Shown: positions 25,583 through 33,806 of the stretch, piece after piece
Layout of the letters: the number at the start of each line of letters is the position of its first letter
How positions within the stretch are numbered: the stretch's first letter is position 1
DNA from: Tagaea sp. CACIAM 22H2
Lineage (GTDB): Bacteria; Pseudomonadota; Alphaproteobacteria; CACIAM-22H2
NCBI GenBank assembly: GCA_014444615.1
Contig: PVXE01000031.1
Location: 1 to 51,660 of the forward strand
Direction: 5' to 3'
Length of the DNA stretch: 51,660 nucleotides
Program-made: the position numbers and the translations under genes
The notes under the pieces: generated by a model
What the model saw: only the letters and a program-made list of their open reading frames with translations
Database searches by the model: none
Told to the model about the DNA's origin: nothing

Positions 25583-26896
25583 ATGAAAACCACGATCACG
25601 CGCCGCGCGCTTGCGGCCACCACAGCGATCGCGCTGGGACTGCTCGCCGCCTGGAACGCGCCAGCGAACGCGCAAGCCCAGAACCGCGAAGTCACGCTGA
25701 TGGGCCTCGAAGTCCATCTCAACAATCTGCGCGCCCAAGGCTTCGCGCGCGGCGGCGTGGATACGCTGGCCGATTTCGAGCGCGACGTCGCCAAGGTGCG
25801 CTTCAATGTCGGCACGACCAACGTGCTGCAGGAAGCGCTGCAACGCATCGGCCTGCTGAATCGTTCGGAAGAAGATCTGATCTTCGTGAACTTCGCCGAC
25901 GCCAATATCCGCCTGCGCAATTTCCTGCAGCCGCTCAACGATTACGTCGCCAAGGAGCCGATCGCCGGTTTCCCGCAAGCCTGGTCGCCCGGCATGGTCG
26001 CCGCCTCCACGCTCGGCAATCAGCTTTACATGGTGCCGTTCCGCTGCGGCACGTTCACGCTGTGGTCGAACACCGAGAACGCCAAGACAGCCGGCGTATC
26101 GGGTATCCCCAAGACGCCCGAGGAACTTTATGAGCAAGCCAAGGCCGGTACATTCACCCGCCCGAATGGCGAGAAAGTGTTCGGCTTCGGTCTGCGCGGC
26201 GACAAATGGTCGCTGAACGAAGACTACGCCATGGCCGTGCGCATGTTCGGCGGCGACCTGGTGACGCCCGACATGAAGGTCGTGCTGAACGAAGCGGGCT
26301 CCGTGAAGGCGGCCGAGATGCTGCGCCGCATGTATGTGGAAGGCATCATCCCGCCGAATTGGGCCACGCTCGACGGCTCGTCGCTGATCCAGCTGTTCCG
26401 CGAAGGCCGCGTGACGATGGCGTTCGGCGCGTCGAGCTGGGGCGCCCAGTTCGAGGGCGGCGAGTCGAAGGTGAAGGGCATCACCATCCCGTCGCACGTG
26501 CCGCTTTCGCGCGATTTGTGGACCGACAAGGTGACTTACAGCCCCAGCATCGTCTGGTTCTGGGGCATCGGCATGTTCAAGGGCGCCACCGACAAGGATA
26601 TCGGCTATCAGCTGATCCGCCACATGATGAAGCCGGAAGTGCAGCGCGAAGTGGCCAAGAACGGCAACGGCCCCTGTACCGCCGATCTGTTCGCGGAGAT
26701 GGCGAAAACCCAGCCGGTGATGAAGCTGGCGCAGGAGATCTTCGCGATCTCGCGCACGCCCCTGCCCGCGCACCCGCGCATGGGCCAGGTCCGCGACCTG
26801 ATCGGCGAGACGCTCCAGAACATCGTGGTCAACGGCGCGCCGGCGAAGGCCGAGCTCGACAAGGCCGCCGCCCAGATCCGCGGGATGATCGATTGA
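25583..26896 (+). CDS. ABC transporter substrate-binding protein (solute-binding family 1)
   Basis: 437-residue periplasmic protein with a clear signal peptide (TTITRRALAATTAIALGL, cleavage after ANA or QAQ). It has AAGGGAGG about ten bases before ATG 25583. The fold is the MalE/UgpB type: LQPLNDYVAKEP near 117, LYMVPFRCGTFTLWSNTE near 151 and MAFGASSWGAQFEGGESK near 279. Cysteines occur in FRCGTF and GNGPCTAD. It is coupled by TTGA to a MalF-type permease. The N-lobe differs from the other two sugar-binding proteins in this window, so a different ligand is likely; none can be named. Confidence 0.9.
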   Translation: MKTTITRRALAATTAIALGLLAAWNAPANAQAQNREVTLMGLEVHLNNLRAQGFARGGVDTLADFERDVAKVRFNVGTTNVLQEALQRIGLLNRSEEDLIFVNFADANIRLRNFLQPLNDYVAKEPIAGFPQAWSPGMVAASTLGNQLYMVPFRCGTFTLWSNTENAKTAGVSGIPKTPEELYEQAKAGTFTRPNGEKVFGFGLRGDKWSLNEDYAMAVRMFGGDLVTPDMKVVLNEAGSVKAAEMLRRMYVEGIIPPNWATLDGSSLIQLFREGRVTMAFGASSWGAQFEGGESKVKGITIPSHVPLSRDLWTDKVTYSPSIVWFWGIGMFKGATDKDIGYQLIRHMMKPEVQREVAKNGNGPCTADLFAEMAKTQPVMKLAQEIFAISRTPLPAHPRMGQVRDLIGETLQNIVVNGAPAKAELDKAAAQIRGMID

Positions 26897-27810
26897 GCCA
26901 CGTACACGCCAAACCCGCCGCGGGCCGGTATCGCATCGACGCGAATACCTGGCTCGCGGCGGCCCTTCTCGGGCCCGTCGCGATCGTTTTGCTGGCGATC
27001 ATCGTCGTGCCGTCGATCGACCTGTTCGTCATGTCCTTCACCGACGCGTCGCCGGGCATGGACACCGAATGGGTCGGTTGGAAGAACTATGTCCGCATCC
27101 TGTCGAACCCGGACTTTCAGGCCGCGCTGGTCCGCAACGTGATTTTCGTGGTCACGGTCGTGGGCCTCGAAATGCTGATCGGCCTCGGCATCGCGCTGCT
27201 GCTGGAGAATCCGCTGCCCTTACGCGGGCTGTGGATGGCGCTGATCGTCGCCCCCTATGCCGTCAGCCCCATCGTCGCGGTCGTGATGTGGAAATACATG
27301 CTCGACCCCAATTTCGGCGTCGTGAACTTCATGATGGGCAGTGCTGGATTCCCCACCGTCGCCTGGTTCACGTCCGCCGGCACGTCAATGGCGGGCATCA
27401 TCGTGATCGCGGTGTGGAAGGAATTCTCCTTCGTCACCATCGTCAGCTTTGCCGCCCTTAAAGCCATTCCCCACGATTTCGTCGAGGCCGCGCGCATCGA
27501 CGGGGCCGGCTATCCGCAGATCCTGCGGTTCATCAAGCTGCCGATGATCCTGCCCGCACTTTCGATCGTGATGATGTTCCGCATCATCTACACGTTGCGC
27601 GAATTCGCGATCGTCCATACGACGACCGGCGGCGGCCCCGGTACATCGACCGAAATTCTGGCGCTCTACCTCTATAAGCAAGCCTTCCGCTATCTGAATT
27701 TCGGCGCGGGTGCCGCGACCGGCTGGCTGATGCTGCTGGCCACGCTGCTGCTCGCGGGTTTCCTGGTGCGCCGCACCTATCGCGGCATGTTCACGGAGCG
27801 CTACCGGTGA
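26893..27810 (+). CDS. Sugar ABC transporter permease, MalF type
   Basis: 305-residue CUT1 permease. The start is TTG 26893, whose TTGA overlaps the binding-protein stop; no ATG or GTG exists before the first membrane helix, so the rare start is well supported. Six membrane segments are apparent, including WLAAALLGPVAIVLLAIIVV near 19-38. The coupling motif FVEAARIDGAGYPQILRF lies near 198, and TTGGGPGTSTEILALYLY near 244 is canonical. Next gene: MalG, with a GTGA overlap. Confidence 0.9.
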   Translation: MSHVHAKPAAGRYRIDANTWLAAALLGPVAIVLLAIIVVPSIDLFVMSFTDASPGMDTEWVGWKNYVRILSNPDFQAALVRNVIFVVTVVGLEMLIGLGIALLLENPLPLRGLWMALIVAPYAVSPIVAVVMWKYMLDPNFGVVNFMMGSAGFPTVAWFTSAGTSMAGIIVIAVWKEFSFVTIVSFAALKAIPHDFVEAARIDGAGYPQILRFIKLPMILPALSIVMMFRIIYTLREFAIVHTTTGGGPGTSTEILALYLYKQAFRYLNFGAGAATGWLMLLATLLLAGFLVRRTYRGMFTERYR

Positions 27811-28643
27811 ATCTTTTGCTCCGCCTGGGCCGCCGCGGCGTGCTCTTCGCCTTGCTCGGTGTCGCCGTGCTCTGGTCGGCATTCCCGATCGTCTTTCTGA
27901 TCATGGGCTCGTTCAAGCCCGGCGCCGAGATCTGGGCCTATCCGCCGTCGCTGGCGTTCGAGCCCACGCTCGCCTCCTATCGCGACTTGCCCACGCTCGC
28001 CCCGATGTATCTGCCAAATCTGTGGAACAGCGTCGTCGTCACGGTGGTGACGACGCTCGCCACGCTGGCATTGTCGGTCGGGGCGGCGTTCGTGTTCTCG
28101 CGGTTGCGCGCGGGCTGGCTGAAAGGTCCCGCTCTGCTCGTCATCCTCGTGCGCATGTTCCCGCCGATCATCGTCATAATCCCGCTCTATCCGGTCTTCG
28201 CCAATCTCGGCCTGCTGGATACGCTGACCCCGCTCGTCCTCGCGGGTATCGCCTTCTCGGTCAGTATTTCGACGCTGCTGCTGAAGACCTTCATCGACGA
28301 TATCCCGATCGAGCTGGAGGAAGCCGCCCAGATCGACGGCTGCGGACGCGTCGAGGCCTTCGTGCGCGTGACGCTGCCTTTGGTCACGCCGGCGATCGGC
28401 GCGATCGGCTTGTTCGTCGCGATCACGATCTGGAACGATTATCTGTTCCCGCTCGTCTTCACCTCGACCGAGGCGCGCACCGCGCCCGTGGCCATCGCCA
28501 TAGCGATCAACAATCCCGACGGCGTCAAATGGGGCGCGCTGCTGGCGATGTCGACGATCCATCTCGCCCCCATGCTCGCCCTCGTGATGCTGCTCTATCG
28601 CCAACTCGTCACGGTGATGACGGTCGGCGCGGTCAAAGGCTGA
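27807..28643 (+). CDS. Sugar ABC transporter permease, MalG type
   Basis: 278-residue partner permease. GTG 27807 overlaps the MalF stop. It has about six membrane segments; MFPPIIVIIPLYPVFANLGL near 116-135 and the coupling motif LEEAAQIDGCGRVEAFVRV near 171-189 identify the family. It ends with TVGAVKG, the standard MalG terminus. The two BNR proteins follow; no ATP-binding protein is present. Confidence 0.92.
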   Translation: MNLLLRLGRRGVLFALLGVAVLWSAFPIVFLIMGSFKPGAEIWAYPPSLAFEPTLASYRDLPTLAPMYLPNLWNSVVVTVVTTLATLALSVGAAFVFSRLRAGWLKGPALLVILVRMFPPIIVIIPLYPVFANLGLLDTLTPLVLAGIAFSVSISTLLLKTFIDDIPIELEEAAQIDGCGRVEAFVRVTLPLVTPAIGAIGLFVAITIWNDYLFPLVFTSTEARTAPVAIAIAINNPDGVKWGALLAMSTIHLAPMLALVMLLYRQLVTVMTVGAVKG

Positions 28644-28652
28644 TTGGAGAAC

Positions 28653-29729
28653 ATGACAAACGCAATTCCGCTTTGGGATAAGGCGAAGCTGTTTCCGCCG
28701 CCGAACACCACGATCGTTCCGGGCACCCGATATTCGCTGGTCCATCGCCAGACGCCGGATTTCGAATTCCTGCACGAGCCGCGCCTCGCCCATGACGGCA
28801 AGACGCTCTATGTGAACTTCTCCAACGCGCCGAAACTGGAAAGCGAGCCCGCCCAGGTGATGCGCGGACGGCGCAGCACGGACGGCGGCAAAACTTGGTC
28901 GGGCATCGAAGTTGTCGCCGGCGGTTTCGCCGACGGCAAGCGCCGCCATGAAACCGCTCCGCTTCTGGCGCGCACGGATGGCGTATGGGCACTGGTCGGC
29001 CGCTACGATTTCGGCAGCAAAAGCGCCTTGGGCATGGAAATCTGGCGCGAACATCCCGCGACGAAGCAATTCGCGCCAGTGTCCGACGGCATGGTCGCGC
29101 CCGATTTCATTCCTTTCGTATTGCCGCAGCGCCTGGCGAACGGAAACTGGATCGTCGGCGGCCATCTGCAGAAGGTGACGCGCGCCGCCGTGGCGATCAG
29201 CGAGGGCGACAATCTGCTGCGCTGGCGCATCGTGCCGTTGCAGGACGACATCCATCCCGGCTTCCCGGAAACAGCGCTCGCCGTGCAAGGCAACGACGTG
29301 CTGGCGATCGTCCGTCCGGAGAAGGCGCCCGACAGTAAGGCGCTGACATCGGTCAGCCGCGATGGCGGGAACAGCTTCTCGAAATTGCTGCCGACCGATT
29401 TACCGATGGAGGAAAGCAAACCCTTCGCCGGCACGCTGTCCAACGGCCGGTCCTATCTCATCTGGAATCACGGTCAGGAACGGCGCAACGAGCTTTGGAT
29501 CGCCGTGACCAAGCCCGGCGCGCTTTATCCGTTCGAGAAAGTCTGGCGCCTAGTCGGCGGCCCGGCTGAGGCGCTGCCCGCTGGCCTTGCCGAAATCGGC
29601 GAGACGGCGCCCGTGCATAACTGGGCTTATCCCGAAGCGGTCGAACGCGACGGCACGCTCTATGTCGTGTTCTCGCTCAACAAGCGGCATTGCTACATGG
29701 CGGCGCTTCCCGTCGCCGCTCTCACCTGA
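28653..29729 (+). CDS. BNR-repeat (sialidase-fold) protein
   Basis: 358-residue propeller protein with Asp boxes STDGGKTW near 70-77 and SRDGGNSF near 230, plus SLVHRQTPDFEFLHEP near the N-terminus (about 30-45). There is no signal peptide. ATG 28653 is preceded at very short distance by TTGGAGA; a TTG start at 28644 would add three residues. It is a paralogue of the next gene: both open with a LWD motif, SxVHR near residue 30, FLHE ten residues later, and both end with a PYAIE/YPEAVE, YVxFS pattern. The family is often labelled exo-alpha-sialidase, but sialidase activity is not shown here. An intracellular glycoside or lyase enzyme for the imported sugar is plausible. Confidence 0.8.
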   Translation: MTNAIPLWDKAKLFPPPNTTIVPGTRYSLVHRQTPDFEFLHEPRLAHDGKTLYVNFSNAPKLESEPAQVMRGRRSTDGGKTWSGIEVVAGGFADGKRRHETAPLLARTDGVWALVGRYDFGSKSALGMEIWREHPATKQFAPVSDGMVAPDFIPFVLPQRLANGNWIVGGHLQKVTRAAVAISEGDNLLRWRIVPLQDDIHPGFPETALAVQGNDVLAIVRPEKAPDSKALTSVSRDGGNSFSKLLPTDLPMEESKPFAGTLSNGRSYLIWNHGQERRNELWIAVTKPGALYPFEKVWRLVGGPAEALPAGLAEIGETAPVHNWAYPEAVERDGTLYVVFSLNKRHCYMAALPVAALT

Positions 29730-29743
29730 CAACGAGGACGAAG

Positions 29744-30838
29744 ATGGCAAACGATTTCTATCCGCTGTGGGACGAAACCGCGAAGCTGCCTGCCCCCGGT
29801 AAAGTGCCGTTTCTCGACAGCGTGACTCATTCGATGGTCCATCGCGCGATCCCGGGCGAGCAGCAATTTCTGCACGAGAGCTCGATCGCCGTGCACGACG
29901 GCGAGTTGGTCGTCTCCTTCGCCAACGACCCGGTCGACGAGAACAGCGCCGAGGGCATCACCCGCGCGCGCCGGTCGAAGGATTTCGGCCTGACCTGGAG
30001 TGCGCCCGAAATGGTGGCGCCGGGTGTGGACGGGCGCGAATGCGACAACCACGCTTTGCTGCATTCGTATAACGGCGTGTTGCGTTGCTACGCCGCGCGC
30101 TGGGCGGGCGGCATCCAATCGGATGGCAAATGGCACCCGCTGCCATCGATGCGCGCCGTGCAATTCGTGTGGGAACCGGCGAAAAAGGCGTGGCGCGAAA
30201 CCGGCGTAACGATCCCGAATTTCCTGACCATGCACGGCCCCCAGCGCCTCAAGAACGGCGGCTGGATCATCGCGGGCGAGATCGGTTTCGAAACGCCGGC
30301 CGTCGCGATCTGCCCCGACGACAAGTTCGAGACTTGGACGGTCGTGCCGATCCAAGCGCCCAAGGTTCTAAAGTTCCCCGAACCGACGATCATCGTCGAC
30401 GAAGATCGTCTGGTTGCGATCATCCGCAACGAATTCGTGCTGGGGCCGCCGCAGACCCAGGCGCTGGTGTCGGAAAGCTTCGACCACGGCAAGAGCTGGT
30501 CGATGGCGAAGCTCGCCAATCTGCCGATGGTCGCGTCGAAGCCCTTCGGCGGTATCCTGTCGACCGGCCAGCGTTTCCTCGTATCGAACTATCCCGAGCC
30601 CATATCGCGGCGCGGGTGCCTGACCATCGCCGTCGGCAAGCCAGGCGAGAAGAAATTCTCGATGCTGCGCACGATCCGCCAAGGCGTTCCACCGGTACAG
30701 ATCCCCGGCCTGTGCAAGGAACCGCAATGGTCCTATCCCTACGCGATCGAGCATCAGGGAACGCTTTACGTCACCTATTCGATCAGCAAGGAGGATTGCG
30801 CGATGTCCGCAATCCCGCTGGCGGCGTTGCACATCTAA
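29744..30838 (+). CDS. BNR-repeat (sialidase-fold) protein, paralogue
   Basis: 364 residues. ATG 29744 with GAGGA seven bases upstream, 14 nt after its paralogue. Degenerate Asp boxes SKDFGLTW near 77 and SFDHGKSW near 246, as well as HSMVHRAIPGEQQFLHESS near 28-46, mark the same fold as the previous gene. No signal peptide is seen. Tandem pairs suggest a heteromeric enzyme or two successive reactions. GPQRLKNGGWIIAGE near 164 recalls the paralogue's PQRLANGNWIVGG, so the ends of several blades are well conserved. The operon ends here at a strong terminator. Confidence 0.8.
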   Translation: MANDFYPLWDETAKLPAPGKVPFLDSVTHSMVHRAIPGEQQFLHESSIAVHDGELVVSFANDPVDENSAEGITRARRSKDFGLTWSAPEMVAPGVDGRECDNHALLHSYNGVLRCYAARWAGGIQSDGKWHPLPSMRAVQFVWEPAKKAWRETGVTIPNFLTMHGPQRLKNGGWIIAGEIGFETPAVAICPDDKFETWTVVPIQAPKVLKFPEPTIIVDEDRLVAIIRNEFVLGPPQTQALVSESFDHGKSWSMAKLANLPMVASKPFGGILSTGQRFLVSNYPEPISRRGCLTIAVGKPGEKKFSMLRTIRQGVPPVQIPGLCKEPQWSYPYAIEHQGTLYVTYSISKEDCAMSAIPLAALHI

Positions 30839-30861
30839 GAAGCGCCCGAACGACCAACGCC

Positions 30862-30894
30862 GAAGCCCGCCTCTGGTTTCCCAGGGCGGGCTTC
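30862..30894. terminator. Hairpin terminator, family copy 3
   Basis: GAAGCCCGCC (30862-30871) and GGCGGGCTTC (30885-30894) pair perfectly, with an inner CTGG/CCAG helix closing a TTTC loop. It lies 24 nt after the BNR stop and 22 nt before the 3' end of dctM, so it separates two convergent operons. Sequence and loop match 46456-46488 almost exactly. Confidence 0.85.
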
Positions 30895-30915
30895 TTCATT
30901 ACAGCCGCGCGCAGA

Positions 30916-32190
30916 TCAAAACATCAAGTTCGGCAGCGCCAAACTGAACCACGGCACAAAGGTGATGATCAGCAGCGCCAGGATCAGATAGCCGAAGACA
31001 AGCCAGAAATACTTCATGAACTCGGCGGATGTACAGCCGACGATCGAGCTCGCCACGAAGATCAGCGTGGCGACCGGCGGCGTCAGCGCGCCAAGCACGA
31101 GATTAAATGTCAAGATCACGCCAAAATGGACGAGATCCACGCCCAGCGCCTTCATCACCGGCACCAGAATGGGCGTGAGGATTATCAGTAACGGCGGGCC
31201 TTCCATCGCCGTACCAAGCGCCAACAGCAGCACGTTGATGAGCAGTAGCAGGACGTATTTGTTGTCCGACAGCGCCAACAGCCACGCCGACAACGCTTGC
31301 GGCATGCGTTCCCACGCGACGGCATAGTTGAGCGCCGCGCTCGATGCCAGAATGATCATGATCAGTGCCGTAAGCAGCGCTGATTCGCGAAAGATCTCGG
31401 GTAGATCGCGCCAGCCGATCTCCTTGTAGACGAACAGGCTGATCACCAGGCAATAGACCGCGACGAACGCGCCCAGTTCCGTCGGCGTGAAGAACCCGCC
31501 GCGCAAGCCTACCCAAACCAGCACCGGGAACATCAGCGCCCAGAATCCGCGCTTGATCGCGCCGATCACGTCGCCTGCCTTTGGGCGCGGACGCAGCGGG
31601 ATTTGAATGTTATGGCGCTTCATCACCGAAAGATTGGCGGCCAACAAACAAGCCGCGATTAGCAGGCCGGGCAGCACGCCAGCGACGAACAGCTTGCCGA
31701 TCGAGACTTCAGCCGCGAGGCCGTAGAGGATCATCATGATGCTGGGCGGAATCATCGGCCCTAGTACGCCCGACACGGCCGCGACTACCGCGGCGAAGCC
31801 GCGTGGATAGCCTTCGCGCACCATCTGCAGCGAAACGGTCTTGGCAAGGATGGCGGTATCCGCCGTTGCCGAGCCCGAGACGGCGCTGATCAACGTGCCG
31901 CCGACAACGCCGACCTGAGCAAGTCCGGCCCGCAGATGGCCGACCGAAACGACAGCGACATCGATCAAGCGGCGCGCGATGCCACCGCGATGCATGATGC
32001 TACCCGCGAGGATGAAAAAGGGAATCGCGAGAAGCGGGAACGACGCCGTGCCGCTGGCGATACGCTGGGCGAAGATCGCCTCCGGCAGGCCCGTCGTATG
32101 GAAATAGACGGCGGAGGGGACAAGGATCGCAAAAGCGATCGGCATGCCCAGCGCGATCAGGAGAATGATGCCTGTGGCGAGTGCGATCAT
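30916..32190 (-). CDS. dctM: TRAP transporter large permease (DctM)
   Basis: 424-residue inner-membrane protein with about 11-12 hydrophobic segments, the ion-coupled permease of a tripartite ATP-independent periplasmic transporter. AIPFFILAGSIMHRGGIARRL near 54-74, GPMIPPSIMMILYGLAAEVS near 144 and LALGTAMEGPPLLIILTPIL near 314-333 are the classic DctM segments. ATG 32190 overlaps the DctQ stop. It works with the DctP at 32757 and the DctQ at 32187. The substrate is likely an organic acid later activated to a CoA thioester by the upstream enzymes. Confidence 0.94.
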   Translation of the reverse strand: MIALATGIILLIALGMPIAFAILVPSAVYFHTTGLPEAIFAQRIASGTASFPLLAIPFFILAGSIMHRGGIARRLIDVAVVSVGHLRAGLAQVGVVGGTLISAVSGSATADTAILAKTVSLQMVREGYPRGFAAVVAAVSGVLGPMIPPSIMMILYGLAAEVSIGKLFVAGVLPGLLIAACLLAANLSVMKRHNIQIPLRPRPKAGDVIGAIKRGFWALMFPVLVWVGLRGGFFTPTELGAFVAVYCLVISLFVYKEIGWRDLPEIFRESALLTALIMIILASSAALNYAVAWERMPQALSAWLLALSDNKYVLLLLINVLLLALGTAMEGPPLLIILTPILVPVMKALGVDLVHFGVILTFNLVLGALTPPVATLIFVASSIVGCTSAEFMKYFWLVFGYLILALLIITFVPWFSLALPNLMF

Positions 32191-32684
32191 TCCAGATTCT
32201 CCGGTTTGGCGGCGGCCGGCTCGACCGGCTTGCGCCCGGTAAACCGGTCAATCGCATGGATCACCGAGTGCAGGCCCATCAGACCGAAGCCAACCGGAAT
32301 GGCCGCGTAAACGAAGGTATAAGGCACGCCGAGCATGTCGATCTCGCGTTCCCACGACGCGAGGCTGAGCTTCGTGCTGAAATACGTCACGTAAGCGCAG
32401 CCCGCGACGGTCGCGAGATGCAAAAGCGTTTCGAGCGGGCGCTTGATCGTCTCGCCCAGCAGCAACGAAATGCCGTCGACGGCAATGTTTTGCAGTTTTC
32501 GCGTCGCGCCGGCGGCGCCGACGAAGACCAGCCAGACGAATATGGCGGTCGCCAGTTCGCTGGAACCCGCGAAGGCGACATTGAGAAAATAGCGGCACGT
32601 CACATCGACGACGACGAGTGCCGTCATCGCCGCGAGAAGAAAGGCCGGCGCATTGTCTTCGAACCAGCGAACGGCAGCGAACAT
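32187..32684 (-). CDS. dctQ: TRAP transporter small permease (DctQ)
   Basis: 165-residue membrane protein with four hydrophobic segments. The opening MFAAVRWFEDNAPAFLLAA and VDVTCRYFLN near 28-37 are typical DctQ features. I chose ATG 32684 over an in-frame TTG at 32726 because the family normally opens with M-F-x-x-x-R-x-F-E; GGGA precedes it. GLMGLHSVIHAIDRF lies near the C-terminus. It is coupled to dctM by an ATGA overlap. Confidence 0.9.
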   Translation of the reverse strand: MFAAVRWFEDNAPAFLLAAMTALVVVDVTCRYFLNVAFAGSSELATAIFVWLVFVGAAGATRKLQNIAVDGISLLLGETIKRPLETLLHLATVAGCAYVTYFSTKLSLASWEREIDMLGVPYTFVYAAIPVGFGLMGLHSVIHAIDRFTGRKPVEPAAAKPENLE

Positions 32685-32756
32685 ATGTCCCAATTCCGAA
32701 AAAGCGGAAGGCGTCCGCCACGCCAATCGGCGCGACGGACGCTTCCGTCGTTCAAA

Positions 32757-33743
32757 TCAACCGGCCGCGCCTGCGATCTTGCGGACCTGATCGATCAGGC
32801 CGGGCGTCCAATCCTTGTAGGATTGATACATCGGGACGACTGTCGCCGAATAGGCCGCCACGTTCGCGTTTACGAAGCGCACGCCGCTGCGCTCCATCTG
32901 CGCGCGGATATCGCCGACTTTCGCCAAGCCCTGCTCGGAGTAGCGATCACCGCCGGCGGTCATTTCCTCGACCAACGCCGTGCGATGCGCGGCCGGCAGA
33001 GCGTCGAACACGCCCTTGTTCATCATGATGCCCAGCACCTGCTTGACGTGACCCGTTAGCGACACATTGGGTGCGGGCTCATAGAGCTTCGAGGAGAAGA
33101 TCGACGCCAACGGACCTTCGGCCGCGTCGACGACGCCCTGCTGCAACGCGCCGTAGACTTCCGCGAAATCGATCGTCACCGGTGACACGCCCAGCTGCTT
33201 AAACGAGTCGATATAGATGGGGATCGGTGCCAAGCGGAACTTGACCGCACGCAAATCTGCCACCTCCGGGAAAGCCCGCTTGCCCACGATGTGGCGCTCG
33301 CCGAAGAACCAGTTGAACGACAACATCCGGATGCCGTTGCCTTCCGCGCGCTGCAACCAGCCGCGCGCGATGTCGGAGGCCAGGACGCGACGCACTTGGT
33401 CGTAGCTCGTAAACACGAACGGCGCCGACAGGATCCCCACATCGCGGCTGGTGTAATTGGCGAAATAGCCCGAATCCACCACCGTCAGGATCGGTGCGCC
33501 AAGCTTAACCTGCTCGTGTACGTCGCGCTCGCTGCCCAACTGGCCGCCGGGGAAAAGCTGCAACGTCAATTCGCCGTTGGTCCGCCTAGCGACGCGCTCG
33601 GCTACTTCGTTCAAGATCGTGACCTGAAGATCGGCGGCGGCTTGGCCCGTACCGACGCGCAGTACCGTACGTGCGTGCGACCGCGACGTCACGAACGCCG
33701 CACCTGCCCCCGCCACCGTCGCCATGAATGTCCGTCTTTTCAT
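32757..33743 (-). CDS. dctP: TRAP transporter substrate-binding protein (DctP)
   Basis: 328-residue periplasmic receptor. The signal peptide (KRRTFMATVAGAGAAF, cleavage after SHA) has the twin-arginine look. LRVGTGQAAADLQVTILNEV, LQLFPGGQLGSERDVHEQV near 61-79, and VKFRLAPIPIYIDSFKQLG near 169-187 (including the conserved Arg that salts a carboxylate) are DctP signatures. The ligand therefore probably carries a carboxyl group. The gene lies 72 nt upstream of dctQ. Confidence 0.92.
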   Translation of the reverse strand: MKRRTFMATVAGAGAAFVTSRSHARTVLRVGTGQAAADLQVTILNEVAERVARRTNGELTLQLFPGGQLGSERDVHEQVKLGAPILTVVDSGYFANYTSRDVGILSAPFVFTSYDQVRRVLASDIARGWLQRAEGNGIRMLSFNWFFGERHIVGKRAFPEVADLRAVKFRLAPIPIYIDSFKQLGVSPVTIDFAEVYGALQQGVVDAAEGPLASIFSSKLYEPAPNVSLTGHVKQVLGIMMNKGVFDALPAAHRTALVEEMTAGGDRYSEQGLAKVGDIRAQMERSGVRFVNANVAAYSATVVPMYQSYKDWTPGLIDQVRKIAGAAG

Positions 33744-33806
33744 CGTTTCCTCCTTTTTGTCGATGCGCGCCCGGCTCCGGGTCTCGCACGTTACGTTGGA
33801 TTCGCC

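Noticed and set aside
25277..29288. Long minus-strand frames of 498 and 495 codons
   Set aside because: They lie opposite intact ABC transporter and regulator genes and have shadow-type composition.
28653..30838. Calling the tandem BNR proteins sialidases
   Set aside because: Asp boxes define only the fold; no Arg triad or nucleophile pair could be assigned and there is no export signal.
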